Assembly (NCBI RefSeq): GCF_033568475.1
Contig: NC_133123.1
Coordinates: 175,491,685-175,555,684, forward strand
DNA: 64,000 nucleotides
Source of the DNA: Henckelia pumila
Taxonomy: Eukaryota > Streptophyta > Magnoliopsida > Lamiales > Gesneriaceae
Direction: 5' to 3'
Shown: positions 34,621 through 46,609 of the stretch, piece after piece
Numbering within the stretch: the first letter of the stretch is position 1
Layout: every line of letters begins with the position of its first letter
Made by a program: the position numbers and the translations under genes
Notes under the pieces: model-generated
What the model saw: only the letters and a program-made list of their open reading frames with translations
Told to the model about the DNA's origin: nothing
The model's database searches: none

Positions 34621-35405
34621 GCTTCACGGAGGGTCCACTAGTTCCCACGTATGATTTTGCAAAATGGATTCTATTTCGGAATTTATAGCCTCTTTCTATT
34701 GAGGTCCTTCAGATGAATTCACAGCTAAATTGAAGATTTGAGGTTCACTTTCCATCATGAAAGTGATGAAATCTGGACCAAAGGACTTCTCAGTCCTAGC
34801 TTTCTTACTATGTCTAGGTTCAAACTCGTGGTTAACCTCTTGTTCCATTGTCTTATGAGTTCTTTTGGATGAACATGGTTCGTCCTTAGATTTTCAAGGA
34901 AACACAATTTCAAAGAACGAAGCATTTTTTGATTCCATTATTGTATTCTTATGAATGTCAGAAATTTGAGATTCATACACAATGAATCGATAAGCGCTAC
35001 TGTTGTGTGCATATCCAATGAAAATGCAATCAACAGTTTTTGGTCCAATCTTTACCTTTTTCGGAGTAGGTATGGCTACCTTGGCAAGACAACCCCACAC
35101 TTGCAAGTATTATTAGGAAGGTGTTCTTCCTTTCCATAATTCATATGAACTTTTATCTTGCTTCTTTCGGGGTACCTTATTTAAAAGGTAATTAGCTGTT
35201 AGAACAGCTTTCCCCCGCATGTTTTGTGGTAAACCAGAACTTAATAACAGTTCATTTATCATTTCTTTAAAAGTGCGATTCTTTCGCTCCGCGACACCAT
35301 TTTGCCGAGGAGATTAAGGTGCAATTATTTCATGTCTGATACCATGTTGAGCACAAAACTCAGCAAATTGTGATTCTACTCACCTTCACGATCACTTCTT
35401 AGCAC

Positions 35406-35439
<34 letters not shown>

Positions 35440-35825
35440 CTTTTGTAGCGGACAAAATTTTCAATAGCTTCATCTTTACTTTTAAGAAGATACATATAAC
35501 AATATTTTGTGCTATCGTCAATAAAAGTAATGAAGTATTTGTTTCCACCACGTGTTTGTACTCATTTTAAATCACATAGATCAAAGTGTATCAAATCAAG
35601 GGGTTCACTTTTTCTTTCAACTGTTTGAAAAGATCATCTTGTTAGTTTTGCCTCAACACAAGTTTCGCATTTGTGTTGTGTATCAATTTTGAATGTAGGA
35701 ATACTTTTCAAGTTAATTAATATACGAATCGTATCATAATTAACCTAGTATACCATGCCACAAATTGGAAGACTCAATCAAGTAAGCAGAAGATTTCATT
35801 TTATTGATCACGGGCTTAATAGTCA
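34621..35825 (-). pseudogene. Integrase, copia element 1, heavily broken
   Basis: Fragments are recognisable in shifting frames: VLRSDREGE (second Asp), NGVAERKNRTFKEMINELLL (catalytic Glu), NYLLNKVPRKK and YLQVWGCLAKVAIPTPKK, then GPKTVDCIFIGYAHNSSAYRF. The zinc-binding N-terminal part near 35600-35800 is only partly readable. Confidence 0.75.
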
Positions 35826-37160
35826 TTACTTGAGTTTCAACAAACCATTTCTCACATAGACTTTTCCTACAAACATTCCATTCATAGACAAAAAAACTTT
35901 ATCTGACTCAAACACAATGCAAAAGCCATGCTTGTTAAGCAGCGACACAGACACCAAATTCTTACGGATTTCTGGCACATACAACACATTGTTCAAAGTC
36001 ATCTCTTTTCCAGAGGTCATATTCAAAACCATTTTTACTTGTCCCTTGATTTTAGAAGTTGCAGAATGTCCCATGAACAACATTTCCCCGTTCTCGGATT
36101 CCTCAAGATTTGCAAACATTTCTTTCTCTGAGCAGACATGGCGAGTGGCACCAGTGTCGATCCACCATTCCCTTGGATTTGATCCAACTAGATTCACTTC
36201 AGAAATGACAGCACAAAGGTTCATATTTGAAACCTCATGAGATATGTTCTCCACCATGTTCACCTCTCGGTTTTTCTTTGTCTTCTTGCACTCAGAGACC
36301 TTGTGACCAGTATCATCACAGTTGTAGCATTTTCCGGAGAACTTCTTCTTCGAAATGCCTCCTTTTGGTCCCATTTTCATCCTTTTGTTCAAAGGATTGA
36401 AGTGTTTCTTTTTCGAGCTTTGGCCATGCTCGATAAAAATTGTTTTAGCAGCAACTTGAGAAAACAATCGTCTTTCAGAGCTCTTGTTGCCTTCCTTGAT
36501 ATGAAGGCGAACATTGCTTTCTTCAACATTCATCTTCTTGCGCTTGTGTTTCAAGTAGTTCTTGAAATCCTTTCATGCCGGTGGTAGATTTTCAACAATG
36601 GAGGCCACTTGGAAGGATTTGCTCAACGTCATCTCCTCCGTGTGAATCTCATGAACAATCACTTGGATCTCTTGAACTTGGCTGATTATTAGCTTGGAAT
36701 CCACCATCTTAAAATCCAGAAAGCGGCCTACAAGAAACTTCTTGGCCCCCGCATCCTCGGTTTTGTACTTTATGTCAAGGGATTCCCAAAGCTCTTTGGC
36801 CATTTTTTTTCGCAGTACATTGTAGAGCGAATATGCCAATCCATTCAGTACGTAATTTTGGCATAGGAAATTAGAATGATTCCATGTATCCAAAGCACTG
36901 ACAGATTCAACATCACCCTCACCCTCCTTGAGCTTAGGGGCATCCTCCGAGAGGAATATGTCCAGGTTTAGCGTCGTCAAGTAGAAGAGCATTTTCTGCT
37001 GTTACCTCTTGAAGTCCGTACCAATGAACTTCTTTGGCTTTTCTCCGTTACTGTTTGGAACAGGAACAACAGCACCACATGGGGCAATAGGAGGAACGAC
37101 ACGATTTGGAACCGTGACAAGAGGGGCAACAAGAGAAGTCTCACTTGAAGAAGAAGCCAT
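35826..37160 (-). pseudogene. gag with zinc knuckle, and protease, copia element 1
   Basis: Reading starts at MASSSSETSLV (ATG 37158-37160). It stays in one frame to 35826 except for two stops, both where Trp is expected: TAA at 37002-37004 (FKR-stop-QQKMLFYL) and TGA at 36573-36575 (NLPPA-stop-KDFKNYL). The gag core (UBN2 type) includes TWNHSNFLCQNYVLN and ELWESLDIKY. The CCHC knuckle CYNCDDTGHKVSEC is followed by the protease motif WWIDTGATRHVC. Apart from the two nonsense codons this half is well preserved. Confidence 0.88.
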
Positions 37161-37560
37161 TTCGAACAATTCACGTAATGAGTACCGAATCTGTTTTAAG
37201 TTTGTTATCCAAAATGCTACTTGAAAACGTGAATATAACATAAACAATATACTAAGAACAAATAATGATCGTATAACAATTCAGCAGTATAACGAGTATG
37301 TAAATACTGAACAATATGAATCGAACGAATAAGGAAACAGTTAAGCAAACCGAGGCCTGTAACTAGTACAGTTTTCTTAAAACAGATTCGCCCCCTTCGT
37401 AGTGTGCTGCGAGGATTACGCGGACGTCTGTTTCCCAAGATACAACGGAGAAACCTTGTAGATACTTAGCACGAAGGCCCTACACTGGAAAGCCGAGTTT
37501 GTACGTAAACAGTATCACGACGGGTAGAAGCACACGAGCAGAGCAGCAGTGGAAGCAGAG
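37161..37560 (-). other. Leader of copia element 1
   Basis: Untranslated DNA between the 5' LTR and gag. No convincing TGGTATCAGAGC primer site is found next to the LTR; the sequence there reads CTCTGCTTCCACTGCTGC in element orientation. Short ORFs are not supported. Confidence 0.5.
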
Positions 37561-38193
37561 TGCAAAAAACTTGAGGGATGAAAAACTTGTCATCTGAAGG
37601 AATGGAGGCTGCCTTTATTTATAGGCACTCGGATGTCATATGAACAGTCACAAGCTGCTATCTGAAAGTCCAAAAGCCACGCCAGCTGAAGCACAAACAG
37701 TCTGATCTAAAAGGCCAAAAGCCAAACCAGCTGGAGTACCAACATTCTGATCAGTTGAAGCATGAACAGGCAGGAAGGTGGAAGCCAGATCCAGAAGGAT
37801 CCATTCAAAATTAAAGGAAAAAATTTTGAAAATTAATAAAATAAAATAGCAAAAGGTGGCCAACACTAGGTAGGCAATTTTTGCCTTGATCGGTCCGAGA
37901 TTCGATGCTCCCAGGTCGCGCTCGTACGCTTGCACACAAGTCAAACCTTTCTCAGTGAAAATCGGGCCCTTGATTTGCACCCGCCCTGGGCAGGCGCGCG
38001 CGAGAGAGCCTCTTGAACAATCATTCTTACACTTTCATAAAGTGTAATACAATATAAGCTCACTCATGTCATGTTTATTTTCCTATGTGGGACACTCAAA
38101 TTCCACACTTAAGCATCCACTTAACAAGCCCAATTACTTGTCCACATTTTCATTCACATTAAAGCCCAATAGCCTAAAGCCTAAAGTCTAACA
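37561..38193 (-). repeat. 5' LTR of copia element 1
   Basis: Partner of 32059-32690, one base different in length and about 7% diverged. Its outer edge does not meet unique flank but a copy of the element's own 3' spacer. Confidence 0.85.
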
Positions 38194-38582
38194 ATCCCCC
38201 AGATGAATAGAAATTGAAAGGTAAAAGAAGATAGTCGTGATAAATTTCAACAGTTGAATCCTGCACAGGATAGGTAGGCTACCCTTTGAACTTTCCCTTG
38301 TAAAAGCATAATAGTTCACTGATTGACAGTAGACGCGATGTCTTTGAACCGTACATCCGTTTGTGTAAATTAAGGTATACTTTACACAGGACTCTCCCTG
38401 ATACAATTCAGTTCTCATGATTGTGTTCGTTTTGACCATGAACACACACTTGGTTTTGTAAGAGGGTCTAGAATCGAGTCTTGCAATTCCTTCGAAGCGG
38501 CCCCACTTCTCTCTCACATAGGTGATTCTATGTTGAATTTCATCAGAATCATTAAAAGCCATGTGCTTATCCTCAACATTCA
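38194..38582 (-). repeat. Extra copy of copia 1 internal 3' sequence outside the 5' LTR
   Basis: This 389-bp block is homologous to 32691-33079, the polypurine tract and spacer that belong upstream of a 3' LTR. The order in element sense is therefore internal piece, LTR, full internal region, LTR. Homology stops abruptly after CTCAACATTCA (38582 and 33079). Confidence 0.85.
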
Positions 38583-38825
38583 TAGTATAACAAAATTGTG
38601 CATTGCTATTAGGAAAATGGCGATGAATTGTCGACACATGAAATATGGAAAATGGAAATTTTTAGTTGAGTTGAGATGTGGCAAAAAGCTTTACATTTCC
38701 GCTAAATTTTCCAGATAAGATGAGCGACGATGTTGGTTGGAGAAAATATTTAATACTTAATAATGATGGTTTAAAATTATGAGTAATGTAGATGTACACT
38801 TTAGTGTACTTCTTGATTTAATATT

Positions 38826-38925
38826 TTCTTATTAATTACAAAATTTTTGTTGACCAACAAAATATTTATTTTTTCTTATTAATTACAAAATTTTTGCTGA
38901 CCAACGAAATATTTATTTCTTATCA
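38826..38925. repeat. Two-copy tandem duplication of about 47 bp
   Basis: TTCTTATTAATTACAAAATT and the bases after it (..TTTGTTGACCAAC..AAATATTTATTT) occur twice in succession, starting near 38826 and 38872, with two or three differences. The surrounding 38583-38976 is AT-rich with no gene. Confidence 0.7.
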
Positions 38926-39046
38926 TGCGTAGTTTTGTATTTAATGAGGAGAATGGTAAGTTGGTGTAAGCCAATGTGTAGCGCCTAAAATCCAATCTAC
39001 TCATTCGTATGCATTAAATTAAATAAGTATTATGATTATTATTTTT

Positions 39047-39247
39047 TGCAAATTGCTCAAAAATCCCCAATGCAAACATGTTTTGCTCTGCACTCCCTAG
39101 CCATTTTTTTGTACCACATTTTTTGTTAATTTGTACCACATCATGTATGGTTTTGTACCACATCTTTTATTGTTTTGTACCACATTTTATGACTAGGGAC
39201 ACAAAGCAAAACATGTTTGCATTTGGGGATTTTTGAGCAAATTGCCC
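39047..39247. mobile_element. MULE-like MITE with 55-bp inverted arms
   Basis: The left arm starts TGCAAATTGCTCAAAAATCC and the right arm ends with its complement (GGATTTTTGAGCAAATTGCCC); arms extend about 55 bp with few mismatches. The 10-bp string TATTATTTTT flanks both sides (39037-39046, 39248-39257), in the 9-11 bp size range of Mutator-like elements. The centre has four copies of TTGTACCACAT. Confidence 0.75.
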
Positions 39248-40247
39248 TATTATTTTTAAGTTTAATTGATTTAAATGTTTTATTTATTTATTTATTATTA
39301 AAATTTTTATTTATTTATTTAAATAATTTTGTTGTACTAACTATTTAATTAATACTTTTAATTGTAAAAGTTTACTTATTTAAATTATTTTATTATACAA
39401 CTTATTTGTTTTAATGATTTTAAAGATTTAAGCTTGCTTATTTAAATGATTTTAATTAATTGTCCAGCTTATTTATTTAAAATAACCTATGTTTATCAGT
39501 TAGTTATTTAAATTATTTTAAATGTTTAGATTATTTATTTAAATGCTTTTTTGATTTCCCAATTTGTATTAAAGATTTTTAATTATTCTTGTTTATTTAT
39601 TTAAATGACTTTTAAATGTTCAGTTATTTTATTTAAATTATTTTAATCACTCCGTTTATTATTTAAATATTTATTTTTTCAGTGTGACATCAAAATTTAT
39701 AAGTATTGATTTTTTAAAAAAAGAATTCTTGAGTTTCTGTTATTTAAGGGCCTGTGGGCGGAAGCGAAGTTGTGAGTTATAATTTATTTTTTTGAGATTT
39801 ATGTAGTAAACCAGAGAAAGTTTATTAATTGATTATTTTAAAGATTTTAGAGCATCACAAATTTATGTTATATCATTAAAAGTTGAGAAAAACAAGTAAA
39901 ACTTCATTTTATAGATTTTTTACTAGTCTTATTTATTTTAAAAAATTTTTAAGTTTTATTTAATTACCATCCAAAATTATTACGTATTTTAAAATCCGGA
40001 TGATAGTTATTTTATTTCCTTCAACTTGCAAACTTCAAAGAAAATGATTTTTTTTAATAATTGTGGTGTGTGTAGTGTAGTAGTTGCTACTAGCCTAATA
40101 GCAACTTTATTATTTTTTAAAATAACAACTACGATTACACACACATATACATACACTTATACACATATATACACACTTTTATTACCCAAAAATAAAAGAA
40201 AATAGATTTCTCTTCCCTCCCCTTAACCCTAGCTGCCCCATCACCCC

Positions 40248-42114
40248 TGTTGGATAACTGGCGGTCAGATCAATCACGATTGATACCCGGTGCAGCGGAA
40301 GTTTAAAATTTTTTTTATCATGGAACAATTCCATGGTGTGGGTATCAACCATTCAACGATTAAATTATTGTGTGTGTAAAATTCAAATAACAATTAATTA
40401 AATTTTACCTTCAATCTCGAAGCGAGATTATTGGACACCACACAGATTTCTCTGCGCTTCTTGTATCTCCCAGGAACTGATGAACTCCTTCAATCAGGTC
40501 CACGAATGGGGTTTAAATCCCTCTGACAGATTGCACTAGAAAATCTATCAGAAGTTTTTCTGCGAAGAGATTAAACGAATCTGATTCGTTATTCCTGACT
40601 GCAATTAAAAATCACAGACCGGAATTTCTCAGACAGAGGGGGAGGGTTCGGCCGATTTCTTTTGAGAGGAGGCTAGGGTTTCGAAAATCCTGTCTAAAAA
40701 ATTATGACCTGTTGTGTCTAATTTCTGTACTGCAATAACTTATTTATAATGCAGGCCACTAACAGCTTAGGGCCCATTAGTCATAAGTTAAGGCCCGACA
40801 AGCAAAGCCCGCACGTTCAGAAATTAATATAAAATTCATCGTGACTCCGATTGATGAACCGATTTCACCAATGTGCACAGAAACCATTTCTGCACATTTT
40901 AAAGTCAAAATAAATTTTCCTGAATCCGAATTCAGTGGTTTCCAAAAATGTCCATCCCTATGTCATTTTAGGAAATCCTACTCCCTTACTCTTATTTAAG
41001 AAGTCCAACTCCTTAGTTCATTAAATTTAACTCTTTAAATTTAACTATCTCAACGGGGATTAAAACTCCATTACACTGTGTGACCCTCAATGGTTCAGGG
41101 ATACAGCTAGCCGTGGGCTCACAACTCCTTGTGACTCGGAACAACACTTTCCGACTTGCCCAACGAATCATGGTAAAGCGCCTAGCAACATCGCCCCATG
41201 ATTCCCTAGGTATCACTGATAGTGCCTACAAGAACCAGTAGATTTTGGTTAGCGTACAGTACGGTCCCTTCATCCATATATCCCGATCGAATCAACAACC
41301 ATTGGTATATCGAGAGTCGCTCAAGATTCGATAACTATGCAATACATCTTGAAGATCAAATTAGTGACATCGCATGTGCTACTAAGAAACCATTTCTTAA
41401 ATCACATCAAGTACTCTGGCCAGAGATTTGTCACACTAATATCTCCTCAGATCGCATAGGATATCCACACTCGCAAGTATGTGGTGAATCCTTGACAACA
41501 ATGCATTGACTCCTATATGTGTCGTAACTGTACCCAATCTCGACACCTGATGACCCCCATAGAGTCGGTAAACGAGTCAAAGCACAGCACTAGCATATAG
41601 AGTCTCCATGATGTTTCAAGTCGTAAGGACTAATGGTGTACAACCAAAACCGCGGACTTTATCCACTCGATAAGTGATAACCACTTGGAAAGTCCGGATA
41701 GGGTAGTTCGATTATTCATCCTATGAATATCCATTTGCATGCTTCGAACATCTCCATGTTCCCTACCAATGAAACGTGGTACTCCGCATCGCAAATGCTA
41801 GTCTCAAACTCGAGCGATCCTTATCCTTATTATCGGACGGCTCAATCGACTAGGAACGGTTTTAGAATATACAGTGACTATAAGATGTATTTCATGATAG
41901 ACATCCCCATGTTCTACCACATCTTACATACACTATAGTATATTCAAGGTCTTTATCAAAACAACAATAGTATATCACAATATAACAATATGAAGTAATA
42001 TAAAGTCATTGCCATTAATAAAAGTGTAAATAATATTAAACAAAAGATTGTTTATACAAAGAGTCATCAAAGCCCATAGCCACACAGTTGGCTCACTGGG
42101 CACCTACTCTTACA
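40248..42114 (-). repeat. 3' LTR of copia element 2
   Basis: In element sense it starts TGTAAGAGTAGGTGCC and ends AACTGG..ATCCAACA. It contains hairpins with three-base loops: CATGGAA/TTCCATG around CAA (40319-40335), AACGAAT/ATTCGTT around CTG (40574-40590), and a 12-bp stem with a two-base bulge around CCA (40870-40898). AATCTCG/CGAGATT surrounds AAG (40413-40429). ORFs in it are identical in both LTRs and are not genes. Confidence 0.95.
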
Positions 42115-42125
42115 ATCTCCCACTT
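42115..42125 (-). promoter_or_regulatory. Polypurine tract of copia element 2
   Basis: In element sense AAGTGGGAGAT immediately precedes the 3' LTR start TGTAAG; it primes plus-strand DNA synthesis. Confidence 0.85.
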
Positions 42126-42128
42126 GCC

Positions 42129-45100
42129 CTATAGCCAACTAGTCATACTACGTAGACCCATTGCTTCGCGATGTTTGTCAAACAATGGTCCTGGCAAGGG
42201 CTTAGTAAGCGGATCAGCGATATTGTCTGCAGAGGCCACTCGTTCGACAATGATGTCTCCTCTTTCCACAATCTCCCGGATTATGTGGTATTTCCTCAGT
42301 ACGTGTTTGGATCTTTGATGAGACCTTGGTTCCTTTGCTTGAGCAACGGCACCCGTGTTGTCACAGTACACCGGGACTGGACCAACAAATTCAGGAATGA
42401 CGCCCAACTCTTGGACGAACTTCCTCATCCAAACGGCCTCTTTAGCAGCAGCTGATGCTGCAATGTATTCAGCCTCAGTGGTGGATTCCGCTGTGGTGTC
42501 CTGCTTGGAACTCTTCCAAGAGACAGCACCGCCATTGAGCATGAACACAAATCCAGAGGTTGACTTCGAGTCATCCACATCACTTTGGAAGCTAGAGTCG
42601 GTATAGCCTTCCAATTTGAGTTCTCGTCCTCCATAAACCATGAACATATTCTTAGTCCTTCGTAAGTACTTAAGAATGTCCTTCACGGCTTTCCAATGCA
42701 TTTGACCAGGATTAGACTGATATCTGCTCGTGACACTCAGAGCAAATGCTACATCCGGTCTGGTAGATATCATCCCATACATGATACTACCTATAGCTGA
42801 CGCATATGGTACATGTGTCATATTCTCTATCTCTGCATCAGTCTTGGGACACATAGACTTGGATAGAGAAACTCCATGACACATGGGTAGATGTCCTCTT
42901 TTGGACCCATCCATTGAAAACCGTTTCAATATGGTATCGATGTAGGTTGATTGAGTGAGTCCTATCATTCTCTTAGACCTATCTCTATAGATCTGTATCC
43001 CAAGAATGTAGGATGCCTCTCCCAAATCCTTCATCGAAAATCTACCTGATAACCATATCTTTGTTGACTGCAACATCCCTACATCATTCCCAATGAGTAG
43101 GATGTCATCAACATAAAGTACTAAGAATGTCACCGCATCCTTAACTACTTTCTTGTACACGCAAGGTTCCTCCGGGTTCTTGATGAAACCAAAATCTTTT
43201 ATTGTTTCATCAAATTTCTGGTTCCAACTTCTTGATGCTTGTTTTAGACCATAAATTGATCTCTGAAGCTTGCATACCTTATGCTCGCTTCCCATGGATG
43301 TGTACCCCTCAGGCTGCTTCATATAGATTTCTTCCTTAATGTCTCCATTAAGAAAAGCAGTCTTCACATCCATTTGCCATATCTCATAGTCATACCATGC
43401 AGCTATGGAAATCAGGATTCTTATGGACTTGAACATTGCAACTGGTGAAAAGGTTTCATCATAGTCAACTCCTTGCCTTTGAGTATAACCTTTCGCCACC
43501 AATCGCTCCTTGTAGGTCAATACCTTACCATCAGGCCCAAGCTTTCTCTTGTAGATCCATTTACACCCTATTGGAACAATTCCATCGGGAGGATCTACTA
43601 AAGACCAAACTTGGTTTGTATGCATCGAATCCAATTCTGACTGCATAGCTTCAAGCCATAAATTCGAATCCGCATCAGAAATTGCTTCCTTGAAGTTTCT
43701 TGGATCACATCCAATGTCGGGTTCATCTTGATCCCCTTCAAGAAGAAGACCATATCGAACTGGAGGTCTAGAAGTCCTTTCGGATCTTCTAGGTGCAGGC
43801 GTGTCCAGCAATGGTTCCTGAGGTGTAGGATCGTTATTTTGTATTTCGGGTTCTTCTCGAACTTCTTCGAGTTCCATCATCTCGCCTTTCTTATCCAATA
43901 AGAACTCCTTCTCCAAGAAGGTGGCATTCCTAGAAACAAACACCTTTGTTTCAGCGGGATAATAGAAATAATATCCGATTGAATTCTTCGGATACCCTAC
44001 AAAATAACATAAGCTGGATCGACTATCCAACTTATCTCCCACTGTCCGCTTCACGTAAGCAGGACATCCCCAAATCCTCAAGTACGAATACTTAGGAGCT
44101 TTGCCATTCCATAACTCGTATGGTGTTTTGTCCACTGCTTTAGTGTGGACGTTGTTCAACAACAATACCGCCGTTTCAAGCGCATAGCCCCAAAACGAAG
44201 GTGGAAGCTCAGTGAAGCTCATCATAGATCGAACCATGTCCAACAAAGTTCGATTACGACGCTCCGATACACCATTAAGCTGTGGTGTCATAGGAGGAGT
44301 CCACTGAGAGAGAATCCCATTCTCTTTCAGATAGTCCAAAAACTTGGTACTCAAGTATTCTCCACCTCGATCCGATCAAAGTGCTTTAATACTTTTACTT
44401 AGCTTGTTTTCTACTTCAGCCCTGAATTCTTTGAACTTTTCAAATGCTTCAGACTTATATTTCATTAAATATAAATACCCATACCTTGAATAATCATCAG
44501 TAAAGGTAATGAAGTAGGTGTGGCCATGTTGAGTCCCTACTCTAAATGGACCACAAACATCTGTATGGATCAAATCCAACAGATTCTGACTACGCTCAGG
44601 TTTCCCCTTAAAAGGAGATTTAGTCATTTTTCCTTTTAGGCAGGATTCACAAGTAGGTAGAGAATTAATATCAGACATATCAAACATGCCCTCTCCCACT
44701 AGCTTGTTCATCCTCCTTGAGGAAATATGACCTAGCCTAGCATGCCAAAGGTTTGCCGGGTTTTGACTATCGATTTTCCTTTTGTTTGTTGTCGCCGGTT
44801 TATCAACATAATTCACTGTAACGTCTTTTAGTTTTAAGTTGTATAGATCGTTTTCAAGTTGTCCATTTCCAATTAAACATTCATTCTTGTAAATATTGCA
44901 AATCCCATTCACAAAATTGCAAGAATAACCATCTCTATCAAGCATAGAAATAGAAATAATGTTTTTAATTAAATCTGGCACAAATAAAACATCTCTTAAC
45001 AATAATTTAAAACCGTTCTGCAAAGTCAAACAAACATCTCCAATGGCCGTAGCTTCAACTCTGGAACCATTCCCGAGCCTCAGCTGGGTCTCACCCATTC

Positions 45101-46043
45101 TAAGCCTGCGACTTCTTGTCATCACCTGCAAATCATTGCAAATGTGAGATCCACATCCGGTATCCAATACCCAAGAAGTTGTATTAAGTGACATGTTTAT
45201 TTCAATATAGAACATACCCTTTGCAGTTCCCAACTGCTCAAGATATTCCTTGCAGTTGCGCTTCCAATGACCCGGCTTCTTGCAGTAATGGCAAACATCC
45301 TTGGATTTTCCATTGTTTGAAGCCTTTGTCTTTTGCTTCTTCTCGGGCTCGACTTTCTTGGGTGGGGTAGAACGTTTCTTGCCCTTCATACTTGGCCCCT
45401 TCTTCGCAGAAGATGAGGAGCCCACCAAGAAAGCTGGCTTATCCTTCTTAAGTGTGGATTCATATGTAACGAGCATATTGACCATCTCTTCAAGGGTGGC
45501 CTCTATCTTGTTCATATTAAAATTTATCACAAATCCATCAAATGAAGAAGGAAGAGACAGAAGCAATAAATCCACATTGAGTTCATGCTCCAACACCAAA
45601 TCTAGGGTCGCCAACTTCTGTATGAGCCAAATCACTCGTACCCCATGATCACGGACCGAAGTCCCTTCACGCATGCGGCACGTCATCAACTCCTTAACAG
45701 TAGCGAACCTTTCAGCCCTCGACTGAGCCCCAAAAAGTTCCTTGAGTTGCGCATGAATGTCAGCAGCATTCACCGTGTCCTCAAATCGCCTCTGGAGTTC
45801 ATCAGACATCGAGGCTTGCATATAGCATTTGGTCTTGATGTCATGGTCACACCATGCATCAAGTTTGGCCAATTCCTCCGGACTTATGTCAGCTGGTGCT
45901 TCCTTCGGAGGTGCTTTCTCTAACACGTAGAGCATTTTCTCCGAAGTTAAGACAATCTTCAACTTCCGGAACCATTCCGTATAGTTGGCGCCAGTCAATT
46001 TGTTTTGTTCGAGGATCGAGAATAATGGATTTCGCGAATTCAT
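42129..46043 (-). pseudogene. gag-pol polyprotein of copia element 2, one in-frame stop
   Basis: One frame of 1305 codons runs from ATG 46043 to the stop at 42129. The only lesion is TGA at 44376-44378. Domains in order: gag (TGANYTEWFRKLKIVL.. onward), zinc knuckle CHYCKKPGHWKRNC, protease SWVLDTGCGSHIC, integrase zinc site (WHARLGHISS..CESCLKGKM), first catalytic Asp in HTDVCGPF, the TGA, second Asp two codons later (SDRGGEYL; the stop sits where Arg is usual), Glu in NGVSERRNRTLLD, RT (MDVKTAFLNGDIKEEIY, LYVDDILLI) and RNase H (GYTDSSFQSD, AEYIAASAAAKEAVW, SKHVLRKYHIIRE). A CGA-to-TGA change would explain the stop. Confidence 0.93.
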
Positions 46044-46232
46044 TGTATGAAATACTGAAAAGAAAAACAGACATATATCAATGATTGTTTAACAATTTAC
46101 TAAGACATAAAATAGGCGAATTTAATTTTATGAATCTCACTCCCACTATTTTAACGATTTCACCACCCTCTAGTGAAAACGGGAAACTTTTTCCTTAGTG
46201 AGAACATGGAGTCCAATTGACAAACTTATGGT

Positions 46233-46514
46233 CCCGAATAATATCAGCCAACCATAATTCTCAAAAGGTAGAGCCCAATTGCTTCCAAAGCAACCCCCAT
46301 GTGTTTACCTCATGTCCAATAAGGGCCCAATAATATGACGCCGTTTAAAGTGACATGTCAAGATGACCCATCAATATTAAGTTGTGATGGACGGTCGCCA
46401 TGTGGATCCCCCAATAATATGAGCCGATCCCATGGGAGTTCCACCCAACTTACAACATTTTTCGATCCAATGTACAGCTTTCCGACGGACGGGCCCCCCC
46501 AATAATATGAGCCG
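46233..46514. repeat. Four degenerate repeats of about 88 bp marked by CCCAATAATATGAGCCG
   Basis: The motif occurs at 46233-46249 (CCCGAATAATATCAGCC), 46326-46338 (CCCAATAATATGA), 46410-46426 and 46498-46514 (both CCCAATAATATGAGCCG). Spacing is 84-92 bp, and flanking bases are partly conserved (GGATCCC / GGGCCCC before the motif). Confidence 0.7.
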
Positions 46515-46609
46515 GACCGTATCCGCGGGTAGCATCACATACATTGACCGTTGATGGAAGGTGGGAACATTTAAACAAATTTAAATTTCCTTTATTTATC
46601 TTGATATAA

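Larger units (their letters stand above)
32059..38193 (-). mobile_element. Ty1/copia retrotransposon 1, old and inactive
   Basis: Matched LTRs of 632-633 bp (32059-32690 and 37561-38193) flank a minus-strand gag-protease-integrase-RT-RNase H region with stops and frameshifts. By eye the LTRs differ at roughly 40-45 positions (about 7%), so the insertion is old compared with the copia element at 40-50 kb. Flanking bases (TAGAG left; on the right the LTR continues into a duplicated internal piece) do not give a clean target duplication. Confidence 0.85.

Noticed and set aside
41013-41938. ORFs repeated identically at 48666-49591
   Set aside because: They lie inside the two copies of the copia 2 LTR; duplication reflects the LTR pair, and no domain or codon pattern supports a protein.
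44376-44378. TGA in copia 2 as programmed readthrough
   Set aside because: It lies inside the integrase core rather than at a gag-pol boundary and stands where a conserved Arg codon is usual, so mutation is the simpler reading.
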